Source: Candidatus Aquiluna sp. UB-MaderosW2red
GTDB lineage: Bacteria > Actinomycetota > Actinomycetes > Actinomycetales > Microbacteriaceae
Length of the DNA stretch: 64,000 nt
Assembly (NCBI RefSeq): GCF_900100865.1
Contig: NZ_LT627734.1
Location: 186,001-250,000, forward strand
Direction: 5' to 3'
Numbering within the stretch: position 1 is the stretch's first letter; every line of letters begins with the position of its first letter. A program made the position numbers and the translations under genes. A model generated the notes under the pieces. That model worked only from the letters and a program-made list of their open reading frames with translations, ran no database searches and was not told the DNA's origin. Below are positions 17,688 through 25,930 of the stretch, piece by piece.

Positions 17688-18273
17688 GCGGCTCAGTGCC
17701 CACATCGGTGATATGGAAATTCAGATGGCTGCGCGAAGCCGTTGGCCCGCGCTGCCCCTGATACCGAGAGCCATATTTCGATGAACCGTAGGGGTTTTCG
17801 GTCGGACTAGAAAGCTGGAAAAAGCACAACTGCCCGATCTTCATTCCCGGCCAAAGCTTGATCGGCAAGGTTGCCGTGTTAGAAAGCTCGAGAGTCACGT
17901 GTCCGGTGAAACCGGGGTCCACAAAACCAGCGGTTGAGTGGGTTAGGAGCCCAAGTCTTCCGAGCGAACTCTTGCCCTCCAGTCGAGCTGCAATGTCATC
18001 CGGCAAAGTCACAAACTCAAAGGTAGATCCCAGTACAAATTCGCCTGGGTGCAAAATAAAGCACTCGTCTTTTTCCACCTGGACCAACCGGGTTAGGTCA
18101 TCTTGTTCTTCGCGAGGGTCGATAAAAGGGTATTTATGGTTATCGAACAACCTAAAGAATCGATCTAAGCGCACGTCCATGCTGCTTGGCTGAATTAGGT
18201 CCATGTCCAGTGGCTCAAGGCCGATTCGACCTTGCTCGATTTGGGCTTTGATGTCTCTATCGGATAGCAGCAT
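17680..18273 (-). CDS. dcd: dCTP deaminase
   Basis: Product of 197 residues. It deaminates dCTP to supply dUTP/dUMP for thymidylate synthesis. Motifs: [14 protein letters not shown] at the N-terminus, [14 protein letters not shown] (residues 28-41), [24 protein letters not shown] with the catalytic Glu, and a C-terminal [16 protein letters not shown] that closes over the triphosphate. Mycobacterial homologues are bifunctional and also remove pyrophosphate to give dUMP; whether this one does cannot be decided by reading. Its 3' end overlaps the metallopeptidase gene by 8 bp, tail to tail. Confidence 0.96.
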   Translation of the reverse strand: MLLSDRDIKAQIEQGRIGLEPLDMDLIQPSSMDVRLDRFFRLFDNHKYPFIDPREEQDDLTRLVQVEKDECFILHPGEFVLGSTFEFVTLPDDIAARLEGKSSLGRLGLLTHSTAGFVDPGFTGHVTLELSNTATLPIKLWPGMKIGQLCFFQLSSPTENPYGSSKYGSRYQGQRGPTASRSHLNFHITDVGTEPLN

Positions 18274-18334
18274 GGCTAAAAGGTTAGTCGCTCAGGGTTG
18301 GCTTTTGAGCTCTGGCTCATGGGATGATTCCTAG

Positions 18335-19441
18335 ATGCTAAAAAAATATACAATCCGCTTTCGCATCTACCTGGTCACCGCCATCCTGGGGCTCATCACA
18401 GCCTGGGTTCTCAATGGCATCGCCTCGGTGGGCGGCCAGAACTACATCACCGCTTGGTTTGGTTCCGCGGTGGATTGGGTATTGTCAATCGACTTACTTT
18501 TGGTTGGCGTAGCAGTGGTGACATTCATGCTGGTCGAGGCCAAAAGACTCGGCATGAAAAGGGTTTGGATTTATCTGGTTTTATCGGGAGTGACAGCCAT
18601 GGCCTTCACATTCCCTTTATTTATGGCATTCAGAGAAAAAAGGCTTCTGGAACTGAGGCTTGCCAAGGGCAAGTTGGAGCGATTCGAGTTTGATGAACAC
18701 AGGGTAGATATCTGGGTTCCAAGGGACCTAAACCCCGAGACTCCGGTATTAATAATGCACGATGGCCGAAATGTTTTTGATGAAAAAGACTCTTATAACG
18801 GCAAAACCTGGGAGGTTTTGAGCGCAATCAAAGACGAACTAGAGGGCCCACAACCGCTTGTTATCTCGGTCTGGGGCCTGAGTGATGAGACTCGAATCAG
18901 AGAGCTCTCCCCACAATCAATCTCTGATAATCACCAGGATATTTGGGATACCTACCCCGATGAATACAAGACCACCGGAACCCAAAGCTTTGGAGACGCC
19001 TACGTCTCGCTGGTTTCAGACGCGATATTGCCTTTTGCGCTGGATAAATACGGAATCAGCCACAACCCCAAGCGAACCGCCATCATGGGAGCTTCAATGG
19101 GCGGACTAATTTCCCTCTACGCCATGGCACACCGGCCAAATCTCTACGGCACCGCAATCTGCTTTTCAACCCACTGGCTATTTGGCGGCCAAACTGCCGT
19201 CAAGGAACTAATTGGAATGCTGCCCGAGGGCACCAACCACCGCGTTTGGACCGATCGCGGTACCTTGGATCTAGACGCCAATTACGGACCTTTTCACGAA
19301 TCCGCAACCAAAGCACTCGAGGCCAAGGGTTTTGAGGCGCCAGGTAGCCTAGTTTCCGCCACCTACCCGAACACGGGACACCACGAAAAGTACTGGTCTA
19401 AAAGGGTTGGCGATGCTTTGAACTGGTGGCTAGCTAGCTAG
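18335..19441 (+). CDS. DUF2834 membrane domain fused to an esterase-D-like hydrolase
   Basis: Product of 368 residues. Residues 9-101 match the DUF2834 pattern: a first helix, then SIDLLLVGVAVVTFMLVEAK with an Asp in the membrane segment, RLGMKRVWIY, and FPLFMAFREKR. This family normally occurs as a small stand-alone membrane protein. Residues 115-368 are an alpha/beta hydrolase of the esterase-D/Fes type, with MHDGRNVFD (141-149), the nucleophile elbow GASMGG (Ser254), and a likely Asp312 or Asp314 and His349 or His350. The catalytic part follows the third membrane segment, so its side of the membrane is uncertain. The substrate is unknown. Its stop region is shared with the convergent nagB gene. 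Confidence 0.82.
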   Translation: MLKKYTIRFRIYLVTAILGLITAWVLNGIASVGGQNYITAWFGSAVDWVLSIDLLLVGVAVVTFMLVEAKRLGMKRVWIYLVLSGVTAMAFTFPLFMAFREKRLLELRLAKGKLERFEFDEHRVDIWVPRDLNPETPVLIMHDGRNVFDEKDSYNGKTWEVLSAIKDELEGPQPLVISVWGLSDETRIRELSPQSISDNHQDIWDTYPDEYKTTGTQSFGDAYVSLVSDAILPFALDKYGISHNPKRTAIMGASMGGLISLYAMAHRPNLYGTAICFSTHWLFGGQTAVKELIGMLPEGTNHRVWTDRGTLDLDANYGPFHESATKALEAKGFEAPGSLVSATYPNTGHHEKYWSKRVGDALNWWLAS

Positions 19442-20123
19442 CTGCAGCCTTATCGGCAAAGACAACTAGGTCGGGGTGGTTTGCGAGGTAGGTCACCGGG
19501 TATTCGGAGTTTTCAACTCCAGCCAGCAGCATCGAAAGCGCGTGAGCCTTGGATGCTCCGGTGGCGATCAAAACCAGCTTCTTGGCTCTAAAAATGGTGG
19601 CTATTCCCTGACTGATTGCAGCCTCCGGAGCCAGGTCTCCAAAGTCTGCCTTATTGGCTACTCGGGTTTCTTGACTCAGCTTTACCACCCTGGTCTTTGA
19701 TAAGGGGTCTGAGCCCGGCTCATTAAAGGCAATGTGACCGTTTGTTCCAACACCCAGAATCTGCAAATCAACCTGCTCTTTTAGGATCTCTGATTCGAAT
19801 GCAGTAGCTTCTTTTTCAAGATCCACCGCTATGCCAAGCGGAACCCGAATGGTGCCAGCTGCAAAAGCAAGTGGCTCTTGGACCAGTTTCACCAAGTAGC
19901 TATAAAAAGACCTCGGGTCATCCTGGGATAGGCCAACATACTCATCCAGAGCAAAGGCCTTTTTGACACTCAATGGGGGCCTTTTGGCAAGTTCTTGGTA
20001 GAGCGGCACCTGGGTGCCACCAGTGGCAACACCCAGGACTCCATTTTGTGGAAAATTCTCAGATATGTAGTCAGCTGCTGCCGAACAGGCCTCTTGGGCC
20101 GTGTCTAAAGTCTCGAGTTTCAT
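19434..20123 (-). CDS. nagB: Glucosamine-6-phosphate deaminase
   Basis: Product of 229 residues, slightly shorter than the usual 240-265. It converts glucosamine-6-phosphate to fructose-6-phosphate and ammonia. Conserved parts are GVATGGTQVPLY (31-42, phosphate loop), ALDEYVGL (58-65), and GVGTNGHIAFNEPG (125-138) with the ring-opening histidine His130. Asn128 stands where E. coli has a catalytic Asp; many family members have Asn there. A 6-phosphogluconolactonase-like relative is the alternative, but the FNEPG signature favours NagB. The gene overlaps the esterase gene tail to tail by 8 bp. Confidence 0.9.
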   Translation of the reverse strand: MKLETLDTAQEACSAAADYISENFPQNGVLGVATGGTQVPLYQELAKRPPLSVKKAFALDEYVGLSQDDPRSFYSYLVKLVQEPLAFAAGTIRVPLGIAVDLEKEATAFESEILKEQVDLQILGVGTNGHIAFNEPGSDPLSKTRVVKLSQETRVANKADFGDLAPEAAISQGIATIFRAKKLVLIATGASKAHALSMLLAGVENSEYPVTYLANHPDLVVFADKAAAS

Positions 20124-20281
20124 GCCCTAAATGCTCCATTCGGTGCCCTGGAAAGCCATTTGGCATTTCACGAACCTAAACCACCAACCCTGATTCAATA
20201 ATTAGGTCCAGTGACATAGGTAGCCTAGCAAACTGGCTTCCTGGCTCACCCAAGTGGTCTACCTGATTAGTGGGCGATTAG

Positions 20282-21661
20282 TTAGAACGGCGGCAGTAAC
20301 TCTGAGCTAAAAGCATCTGGCATCGAACCGGACATAAACCGAATAACATCCTGATCAACCAGCACGTCTCTGATCTCAATGGCTCGATTGAGATATAGCC
20401 CTTCTAGCGAGCGAACCCGCGACAGGGCAACATAGGTCTGGCCCGGAGAAAATGCGCCACGGCCCATATCGATCTGGACCTCATCGTAGGTTTGGCCCTG
20501 GGACTTGTGGATGGTTACAGCCCAGGCAAGCCGTAGTGGTATCTGCTTGAACTCTGCCAGGGTGATTGGCACGAGGGTTTCCTTGACCTTGCCCGAGGCC
20601 TCGTCGAACTTCTCCTCAATTTCGTAGCGAACCTTTTCCCAGGTAGCGGGACCAACCTCTAGGTTCTCGCCATCAACCTCGACTAAAACCGTGCCGATTT
20701 TGGTCAGCGCGACCACCTTGCCGATTGTGCCATTCACCCAGCGCCTAACCGAGCCACCGGTTGGGGTCTTCATTCCAGAAGAATCATCGTTTTTGATGAA
20801 CATCACCTGGGCTCCAACCTTGAGCTCGAGCTCGGTTTCGGCTGGGAGTGCGCGGCCAAATATCTTTGCGGCATCTGCGGTGAAGGTGGCCTTGAATTTC
20901 TTGGGCTCGGAACCAATCAGACTCATGCGTTGTCGGTTCACGGAGTCGACCGTGGCGTTGATTGTCGCAAGCCTGATCACATCCGGGTGATTTGGGAAGC
21001 GATTACCGGCCTCGTTGAGCCTCGAGAGCATCTCGTGGGTCACTGATCCGTCTCGAATTGCGTTCAGAATCTCCTTGAACGAGTCGTCCGATTGCCTAAA
21101 GATTTCACCCAACTCGAAGCGCTCAAGATCTGATTCGCGCCAAACGTGGGCATCAAAAAACCAACCGGATTGGTAGTTCTCTGCCATGTAGCCGCGCTCA
21201 ACCGGGTCGTTTGGCGGCACTGGTGCTAGCTGATAGGGGTCACCAAACATCACCACCTGAGCACCGCCAAAGGCCTCTTTGCGCTTGCCTCTGGCAATTC
21301 TCAGAGACCGGTCAATCGCATCCATCATGTCCGCGGAGACCATTGAAATCTCATCAATCACGAGCATGTCCAAGGCCTTTAGGACCTCTCTTGTGCGCTT
21401 TGACATGTGTCGCCCAAGATCTACCTCACCCAATAATCCAAAAGGAAAAGTGAAGAGCGAGTGAATGGTCACTCCGCCAACATTTAGGGCAGCGACTCCG
21501 GTCGGAGCGCAGACGGCGAAGGACTTTTTCGTGTTTGAGGTTAGGTGCGATAAGAGGGTAGATTTCCCAGTGCCAGCCTTACCGGTGACAAATACCTGGC
21601 TCCGGGAGTCCTCGATGTATTCAAAAAGCGCGCGCTGCTCATCGCTTAGTTCGATGATCAT
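20282..21661 (-). CDS. PIF1-like superfamily 1B DNA helicase
   Basis: Product of 459 residues. Walker A is GKAGTGKST (27-35), followed by APTGVAALNVGGVTIHSLF (motif Ia, the PIF1 signature region), LVIDEISMVSADM (Walker B) and FGDPYQLAPVPP (motif III). The late motifs are WAVTIHKSQGQTYDEV and YVALSRVRSLEGLYL. PIF1 enzymes move 5' to 3' and remove G-quadruplexes or R-loops. This is a compact bacterial form with no extra domain. It ends the operon ICMT-like / copD-ctaG / helicase, with 4-bp overlaps at both junctions; a functional link is not obvious. Confidence 0.92.
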   Translation of the reverse strand: MIIELSDEQRALFEYIEDSRSQVFVTGKAGTGKSTLLSHLTSNTKKSFAVCAPTGVAALNVGGVTIHSLFTFPFGLLGEVDLGRHMSKRTREVLKALDMLVIDEISMVSADMMDAIDRSLRIARGKRKEAFGGAQVVMFGDPYQLAPVPPNDPVERGYMAENYQSGWFFDAHVWRESDLERFELGEIFRQSDDSFKEILNAIRDGSVTHEMLSRLNEAGNRFPNHPDVIRLATINATVDSVNRQRMSLIGSEPKKFKATFTADAAKIFGRALPAETELELKVGAQVMFIKNDDSSGMKTPTGGSVRRWVNGTIGKVVALTKIGTVLVEVDGENLEVGPATWEKVRYEIEEKFDEASGKVKETLVPITLAEFKQIPLRLAWAVTIHKSQGQTYDEVQIDMGRGAFSPGQTYVALSRVRSLEGLYLNRAIEIRDVLVDQDVIRFMSGSMPDAFSSELLPPF

Positions 21662-23619
21662 TTTCTACGATCCTCAATTTTGTTCAACTTCTCAAACATG
21701 TCGTTGTAGTCGGTGACATCCTGGTTGCCGGTGCGGTCTGATGCGCGATCCAGCCGCTTACGCTCTCTGGCATCCGATTTGGACCATTGAGTTACGGCAA
21801 TCAGGGTAATGATGATGGTTGGAATCTCTCCCACCCCCCAAGCGAAAGCCCCACCAATTGCTTGATCAGCAAGCGGGTCCGGTCCCCATGGTCTGCCCAT
21901 TGCCCCAAACCAATCGGCAAGTAGCAGACTCTGCTCATTCATAAGCCCGAGTCCAAAAAAGGCATGGAAAGCCATTGTGCCAATCAACACCATCAGCTTC
22001 ACTGGAAAATTGGTCTTGTGCGGCTGCGGGTCAACCCCGATTATGGCCTGCACGAACAAGTAACCGGTGATCAAAAAGTGCACCAGCATCCACTGGTGAC
22101 CGATGTGCTCCTCGGTTGACCACCGAAATAAGGGCGTGTAATAGAAAATAACCAGAGACAGTGCAAAATTTAGCGCCGCAAATATCGGATTAGATACAAA
22201 CCAGGCAAAAGGAGTATGAACCGCCCAAAGCACCCATTCACGCAAACCCCTGGTGTCATCGGTCCTAGGTTTTTGAGCTCTTGCTAATAGCGTCACAGGC
22301 GCCCCGGGCACCAACAAAACCGGCACCAGCATTGATAGAACCATGTGGCCAACCATGTGAACGCTGAATAGGTATTCCTGATATGCATTTGGGGCGCCGT
22401 TGGTGACATAGAACAGCACCAACATCCCGCCTATCCACGAACCTGTGCGCCCAATCGACCAGGAGTCGCCTCGAGCTCTAAGAATTCTGACCCCATTGAG
22501 GTAGACCAAGATTCCAAGCACGCTAATGGTTGCCCATAAGACGTCGATATCCCAAACCGTGAACCAACTCATTTGAGTCAGTTCGGTTGGCAGCGGGTCA
22601 CCACTTAGCAATTCGGCGGGAGTCGGTGGCACAAATTCGACCCCGCTCACCGGAGGGGCGGTCTTGGCGAGTGCCGTCCCTAACCCAATTGCAAGGCCCA
22701 TAATAAAGATTTCAAAGCTTGCGAGTCTTATAAAGCCAGAACCATTAGACATCTTGTCAATCAGAGACTTGCGATGCAAAGCGCCCATGACTCCAAGGAC
22801 AATCAACAAGCCAGCTTTGCCCATGAGCAAAAGGCCATAGTTTGAAAACAAGTCTGCAAAGCTGTAAAGCCTGATAAACCCCGATGTGAGGCCCGAAATA
22901 GAGACCACTATGAAGGCGAATAGTGCCAAAGTCGAGTAGCGACTTGTCAAAACCTTCGCTCGCTTGGCATCGTCCCCAAACACGGCAAATAACGCCACCA
23001 AACCGCCCACCCAGACCGATATACCAACCAGGTGCATCAACATCGAGTTCACAGCCAGAGCGTGCCCTGCATCAGCAGAAGCGTGCCCCGACTCTGCCAG
23101 AGGATAAAGACCCGCAAGAGCTATGGCCGCATTTATTGCACCGCCAAGCTGGGATTTAAAGGCCAAGGCGGAGAGGCTTAGCAACAGCGCAAACCCCAGA
23201 TTGAGCGCCAATAAAGTGCCAAGCTCAATCTGGGTAGCAAAAAGCCAGAGGCTGTCGGAGAATTCCGACCCAAAAGAAAGTTCGCTGCCGGAAGCCGATA
23301 GAAAGGTGAAGACAAAGTTCACTGCCCCGGAGCCCAACCAGATAGCTGCCGACCAGGCTGCGAGTTCCGCCAATCGAGCTCTTTCGAGCGCGTTGCCGGC
23401 AAAGGCCGAAAGAACCAGTGAACCAACCGCAGTAGCCATCGAAAGGTTCATAATCAACTTCGCAACCGGTGCCCCGAATCGAACCACTGGGCCAGGGTCA
23501 GAGAAAATCAGCGGGCTCGCCCCGCCGCCAATAATCAAGCCAATGACTAATGCAAAGATTGCGCCAATGGCAAGGGTTGTTACCGACCTGAGGATGCGCT
23601 TGGTGGTTTTTGCTGTCAC
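21658..23619 (-). CDS. CopD-CtaG fusion: copper import / cytochrome oxidase assembly membrane protein
   Basis: Product of 653 residues with about 15 hydrophobic segments. Residues about 1-310 are a CopD-type copper permease (SGHASADAGHALAVNSMLMH, GGLVALFAVFG). Residues about 340-620 are a CtaG/caa3 assembly domain, with MVGHMVLSMLVPVLLVPGAPVT, FLITGYLFVQAIIGVDPQPH and AFHAFFGLGLM. This fusion is common in Actinobacteria and is thought to supply copper for aa3 oxidase assembly. The histidine-rich membrane segments fit copper handling. It overlaps the ICMT-like gene by 4 bp upstream and the helicase gene by 4 bp downstream. Confidence 0.9.
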   Translation of the reverse strand: MTAKTTKRILRSVTTLAIGAIFALVIGLIIGGGASPLIFSDPGPVVRFGAPVAKLIMNLSMATAVGSLVLSAFAGNALERARLAELAAWSAAIWLGSGAVNFVFTFLSASGSELSFGSEFSDSLWLFATQIELGTLLALNLGFALLLSLSALAFKSQLGGAINAAIALAGLYPLAESGHASADAGHALAVNSMLMHLVGISVWVGGLVALFAVFGDDAKRAKVLTSRYSTLALFAFIVVSISGLTSGFIRLYSFADLFSNYGLLLMGKAGLLIVLGVMGALHRKSLIDKMSNGSGFIRLASFEIFIMGLAIGLGTALAKTAPPVSGVEFVPPTPAELLSGDPLPTELTQMSWFTVWDIDVLWATISVLGILVYLNGVRILRARGDSWSIGRTGSWIGGMLVLFYVTNGAPNAYQEYLFSVHMVGHMVLSMLVPVLLVPGAPVTLLARAQKPRTDDTRGLREWVLWAVHTPFAWFVSNPIFAALNFALSLVIFYYTPLFRWSTEEHIGHQWMLVHFLITGYLFVQAIIGVDPQPHKTNFPVKLMVLIGTMAFHAFFGLGLMNEQSLLLADWFGAMGRPWGPDPLADQAIGGAFAWGVGEIPTIIITLIAVTQWSKSDARERKRLDRASDRTGNQDVTDYNDMFEKLNKIEDRRK

Positions 23620-24080
23620 CTGGTTAGCCTCGGGAAGAATCTCGGGGTCTTTTGGGCGTAAGCCTTATAGCCTCGGTATTTTCTGCTCAAAAGAGTTTCC
23701 TCAAACTCAGTCTTGATTCGCAAGAGCGTGTAGAGCATCACAACGACTATTAACTGAGGCCACCATCCAGCATCAAGCACCACACCCATGCTCAAGACCA
23801 GCAGCGCGAAATATATCGGGTGTCTGACTCGGGCGTATAAACCCGTGGTTACCAACTCACCATCGTTTTTAGGAATTGGAGAAGCGGTCAGCGAGCGACC
23901 CAGCCGCAAAAAACTAATCAACAACAAAGCCGCACCGATGACAAAAAAGATTAACCCGATGACAGACAGAACCGGACTGAGGGCCCCGTAGGGCTGATCC
24001 ATGCGAGGAGCAAGAAACAATAGGGCGATCAGGACAAACTGCAGCAAAACATAAAAGTTTGCTCTATAGCGATCGGTCAT
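23616..24080 (-). CDS. Isoprenylcysteine-carboxyl-methyltransferase-like membrane protein
   Basis: Product of 154 residues with four to five membrane segments. It carries the ICMT/PEMT family signature: LVTTGLYARVRHPIYFALL (residues about 77-95) and a C-terminal EFEETLLSRKYRGYKAYAQK with the conserved paired glutamates. Bacterial members methylate small lipophilic substrates with S-adenosylmethionine, but the targets are mostly unknown. It is the first gene of a three-gene operon with the CopD-CtaG protein and the PIF1 helicase. A role in membrane or quinone chemistry near oxidase assembly is possible but unproven. Confidence 0.85.
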   Translation of the reverse strand: MTDRYRANFYVLLQFVLIALLFLAPRMDQPYGALSPVLSVIGLIFFVIGAALLLISFLRLGRSLTASPIPKNDGELVTTGLYARVRHPIYFALLVLSMGVVLDAGWWPQLIVVVMLYTLLRIKTEFEETLLSRKYRGYKAYAQKTPRFFPRLTR

Positions 24081-24154
24081 CCCTTAACTTTAGCTTCTGA
24101 TTAAACCAAAAACGGCGCTGGTTGCCCAGTCGCCGTCTTCGAGTTTTGTTTGAG

Positions 24155-24427
24155 TTACTTAACTACAGCCTTTAGCTTGCTGCCTGCAGATACCTTGACG
24201 GTTGCAGCTGCTGCAATCTGGATGGTGGCGCCGGTCTGTGGGTTGCGGCCGGTGCGCGCTGCACGGTGGCCCTTTGACACGGTTAGGTAACCAGGAATGG
24301 TGACCTTGTCATCAGCTTTGATGGCTGCACCGATGGTGTCAAACATCGCGTCGATAACGCGACCGACGGCGGCCTGTGACTCGCCAGTGTGCTTTGCAAC
24401 GGCTGCTACGAGCTCGCTCTTGTTCAT
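24155..24427 (-). CDS. hup: HU nucleoid protein
   Basis: Product of 90 residues from the ATG at 24427, chosen for the strong CAGGAGGAC ribosome site; the longer frame to 24463 is spurious. The HU fold is complete: MNKSELVAAVAKHTG at the N-terminus, the DKVTIPGYLTV beta strand, and the DNA-binding arm GRNPQTGATIQIAAAA with the intercalating proline. Unlike mycobacterial HU it has no long Lys/Ala-rich tail, ending GSKLKAVVK. It compacts and bends DNA. The roughly 200 bp upstream, shared with the rpsN terminator, holds its promoter region. Confidence 0.96.
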   Translation of the reverse strand: MNKSELVAAVAKHTGESQAAVGRVIDAMFDTIGAAIKADDKVTIPGYLTVSKGHRAARTGRNPQTGATIQIAAAATVKVSAGSKLKAVVK

Positions 24428-24629
24428 AATGTCCTCCTGGACGTCTAAAGACAGTGTTGTCATAATTAACTTATAGCCCTCAGGTGCGATGGATGAGTAA
24501 CGGCTCGGCGTGTTGAAAGTGATTTTTTAGGTACCTATCCCTTTATTCATAGGGCTGTTGGGGACTTTTAGGCTTTTCGAATTGCTCGTAGGGCCCAAAA
24601 TTCTACCCAAGCTTCAAAAAGGTCTAGTT

Positions 24630-24683
24630 AAAAACTAACCCCCGCCCATCAAGGCCTCAGGGCCTTTGCTGCGCGGGGGTTAG
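24630..24683 (-). terminator. Rho-independent terminator after rpsN
   Basis: Arms CTAACCCCCGC (24635-24645) and GCGGGGGTTAG (24673-24683) form an 11-bp stem. Inside it is a second small hairpin (AAGGCC...GGCCTT). Read on the minus strand, the stem is followed by TTTTT. It ends the rpmB-rpmG-rpsN transcript. Confidence 0.88.
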
Positions 24684-24694
24684 ATAAAACTTAT

Positions 24695-25000
24695 TTACCA
24701 GCTGGATTTAGTGATGCCCGGCAATTCACCTTCGTGAGCCATCTTGCGAAAGCGCACACGGCTGATGCCAAACTTAGAAAGCACTCCACGTGGTCGGCCG
24801 TCAATCATGTCGCGGCTGCGAACTCTAACTGGAGAGGCGTCGCGAGGCAGCTTCTGCAATCCCAAACGGGCTGCTTCTCTTTGCTCAACGGTGGAAGTTG
24901 GATCGACTAAAGCCTTCTTTAGCTCGAGGCGCTGAACGGCGTAGCGCTCGACGATTACCTTGCGCTGCTCGTTACGAGCAATCTTGGATTTCTTAGCCAT
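24695..25000 (-). CDS. rpsN: 30S ribosomal protein S14, zinc-free type
   Basis: Product of 101 residues, the long S14 form without any cysteine (the 61-residue form binds zinc through CxxC pairs). Conserved parts are [27 protein letters not shown] and the C-terminal [20 protein letters not shown]. It binds the head of the 30S subunit. It is the last gene of rpmB-rpmG-rpsN, lies 2 bp after rpmG, and is followed by a strong terminator. The absence of cysteine in S14 and L33, next to the Zur/zinc-import genes, recalls the zinc-sparing sets of other Actinobacteria. Confidence 0.97.
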   Translation of the reverse strand: MAKKSKIARNEQRKVIVERYAVQRLELKKALVDPTSTVEQREAARLGLQKLPRDASPVRVRSRDMIDGRPRGVLSKFGISRVRFRKMAHEGELPGITKSSW

Positions 25001-25002
25001 CT

Positions 25003-25170
25003 CTAGCGCTCCTCACGGAATTCAACGTGCTTGCGCACAACTGGGTCGTATTTTTTCAAAGTGATGCGATCTGGGTCGTTGCGGCGGTTCTTTTTGGTTA
25101 CATATGTGTAACCGGTCCCGGCAGTTGACTTCAACTTAATGATTGGACGAATGTCCTTATCCTTGGCCAT
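25003..25170 (-). CDS. rpmG: 50S ribosomal protein L33, cysteine-free type
   Basis: Short gene of 55 residues beginning [18 protein letters not shown] and ending [10 protein letters not shown], with the family core [18 protein letters not shown]. The two CxxC pairs of zinc-binding L33 are absent, so this is the C-minus form. It is encoded 10 bp after rpmB and 2 bp before rpsN, in one operon. L33 sits near the E site of the 50S subunit. Confidence 0.96.
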   Translation of the reverse strand: MAKDKDIRPIIKLKSTAGTGYTYVTKKNRRNDPDRITLKKYDPVVRKHVEFREER

Positions 25171-25180
25171 CTTGGTCTTC

Positions 25181-25417
25181 CTAGATCTTTTCGCCGCGAG
25201 CTAGAAGCTCGGAGATAACGGAATCAATTCCACGAACATCAATTATCTTGATGCCACGGGCTGATAGTTGCAAAGTAACCTTGCGGCCCAGCGATGGGAC
25301 GAAGTAGGTCTTTTTTTGAATGTTCGGGTCAAATCGACGCTTAGTTTTGTTCTGAGCGTGCGAAACCTTGTGACCGAACTGCGGCGTGGTCTGTGTGACC
25401 TGGCAGTAAGCAGCCAT
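25181..25417 (-). CDS. rpmB: 50S ribosomal protein L28
   Basis: Product of 78 residues from the ATG at 25417, chosen for the ribosome site TAGGAGG; the frame extends upstream to 25489 but that part is leader. It begins [20 protein letters not shown] and ends [11 protein letters not shown]. It has a single cysteine and no CxxC pair, so it is not zinc-binding. It is the first gene of the three-gene ribosomal operon and has its own promoter about 75 bp upstream of the start codon. The leader contains a GGGGC-AAA-GCCCC hairpin (25465-25477). Confidence 0.96.
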   Translation of the reverse strand: MAAYCQVTQTTPQFGHKVSHAQNKTKRRFDPNIQKKTYFVPSLGRKVTLQLSARGIKIIDVRGIDSVISELLARGEKI

Positions 25418-25490
25418 TTTTCCTCCTAGGGCGCGTTTGCCCGAAGCATAAGTTGGGGATTGATGGGGCAAAGCCCCTAACAACTCCACT

Positions 25491-25520
25491 ATTTTAGGAG
25501 GTTTGTAGGTTCAATAGCAA
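25491..25520 (-). promoter_or_regulatory. rpmB-rpmG-rpsN promoter
   Basis: On the minus strand, -35 TTGCTA (25515-25520), an 18-bp spacer and -10 TAAAAT (25491-25496). I see no copy of the TGAAAATGATT Zur-like box here, so the ribosomal operon is probably not directly under Zur. Confidence 0.6.
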
Positions 25521-25537
25521 GTCTTGATTGAGAAAAA

Positions 25538-25930
25538 TCAACCAGCCACGCCACAGTTGCCACAAATCCCAAATAGTTCAATGCTGTGGCTCACGTCTTT
25601 GAAGCCGTGAGACCCAGCGATTCGCTCGGTTGCGAGTTCAAAATCAGGTAATTCAAACTCTTCGGTGTGCCCGCATTTTCGACAAATCAGATGGTGGTGG
25701 TGCTTGGGCGTGCAATTGCGATATTTGGTTTCGCCATCCTCGGCATTGAGCGCATCCGCCTCTCCACCTAAAACCAGCTCGGTCAAGGCGCGGTAGACCG
25801 TTGTTAGGCCCAACTTCTTGCCATTGTTCAGAATCTCTTGGTGCAACTCTTGGGCGGAGACAAAGCCTCCGAATAAATCCAACTGCTCTTTCACCGCGGT
25901 TTTTTGCCAAGTGGCTCGCTTTAGAGTCAA
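25538..25930 (-). CDS. zur: Fur-family zinc uptake regulator
   Basis: Product of 130 residues. A winged helix-turn-helix (residues 8-60, FVSAQELHQEI, LGLTTVYRALTEL) precedes a metal-binding dimerisation domain. It carries the Fur-family HHHH cluster (77-80) and the structural zinc pairs Cys83/Cys86 and Cys123/Cys126. Its gene is the last of a zinc ABC import operon and overlaps the permease gene by 4 bp, which favours Zur over Fur. With zinc bound it should repress the two Zur-like boxes at 28534 and 29564. Confidence 0.92.
   Translation of the reverse strand: MTLKRATWQKTAVKEQLDLFGGFVSAQELHQEILNNGKKLGLTTVYRALTELVLGGEADALNAEDGETKYRNCTPKHHHHLICRKCGHTEEFELPDFELATERIAGSHGFKDVSHSIELFGICGNCGVAG

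Noticed and set aside
25418-25490. Zur operator before rpmB
   Set aside because: I looked for the TGAAAATGATT core seen at both znuA genes and did not find it. The GGGGC-AAA-GCCCC hairpin here is not a Zur box.
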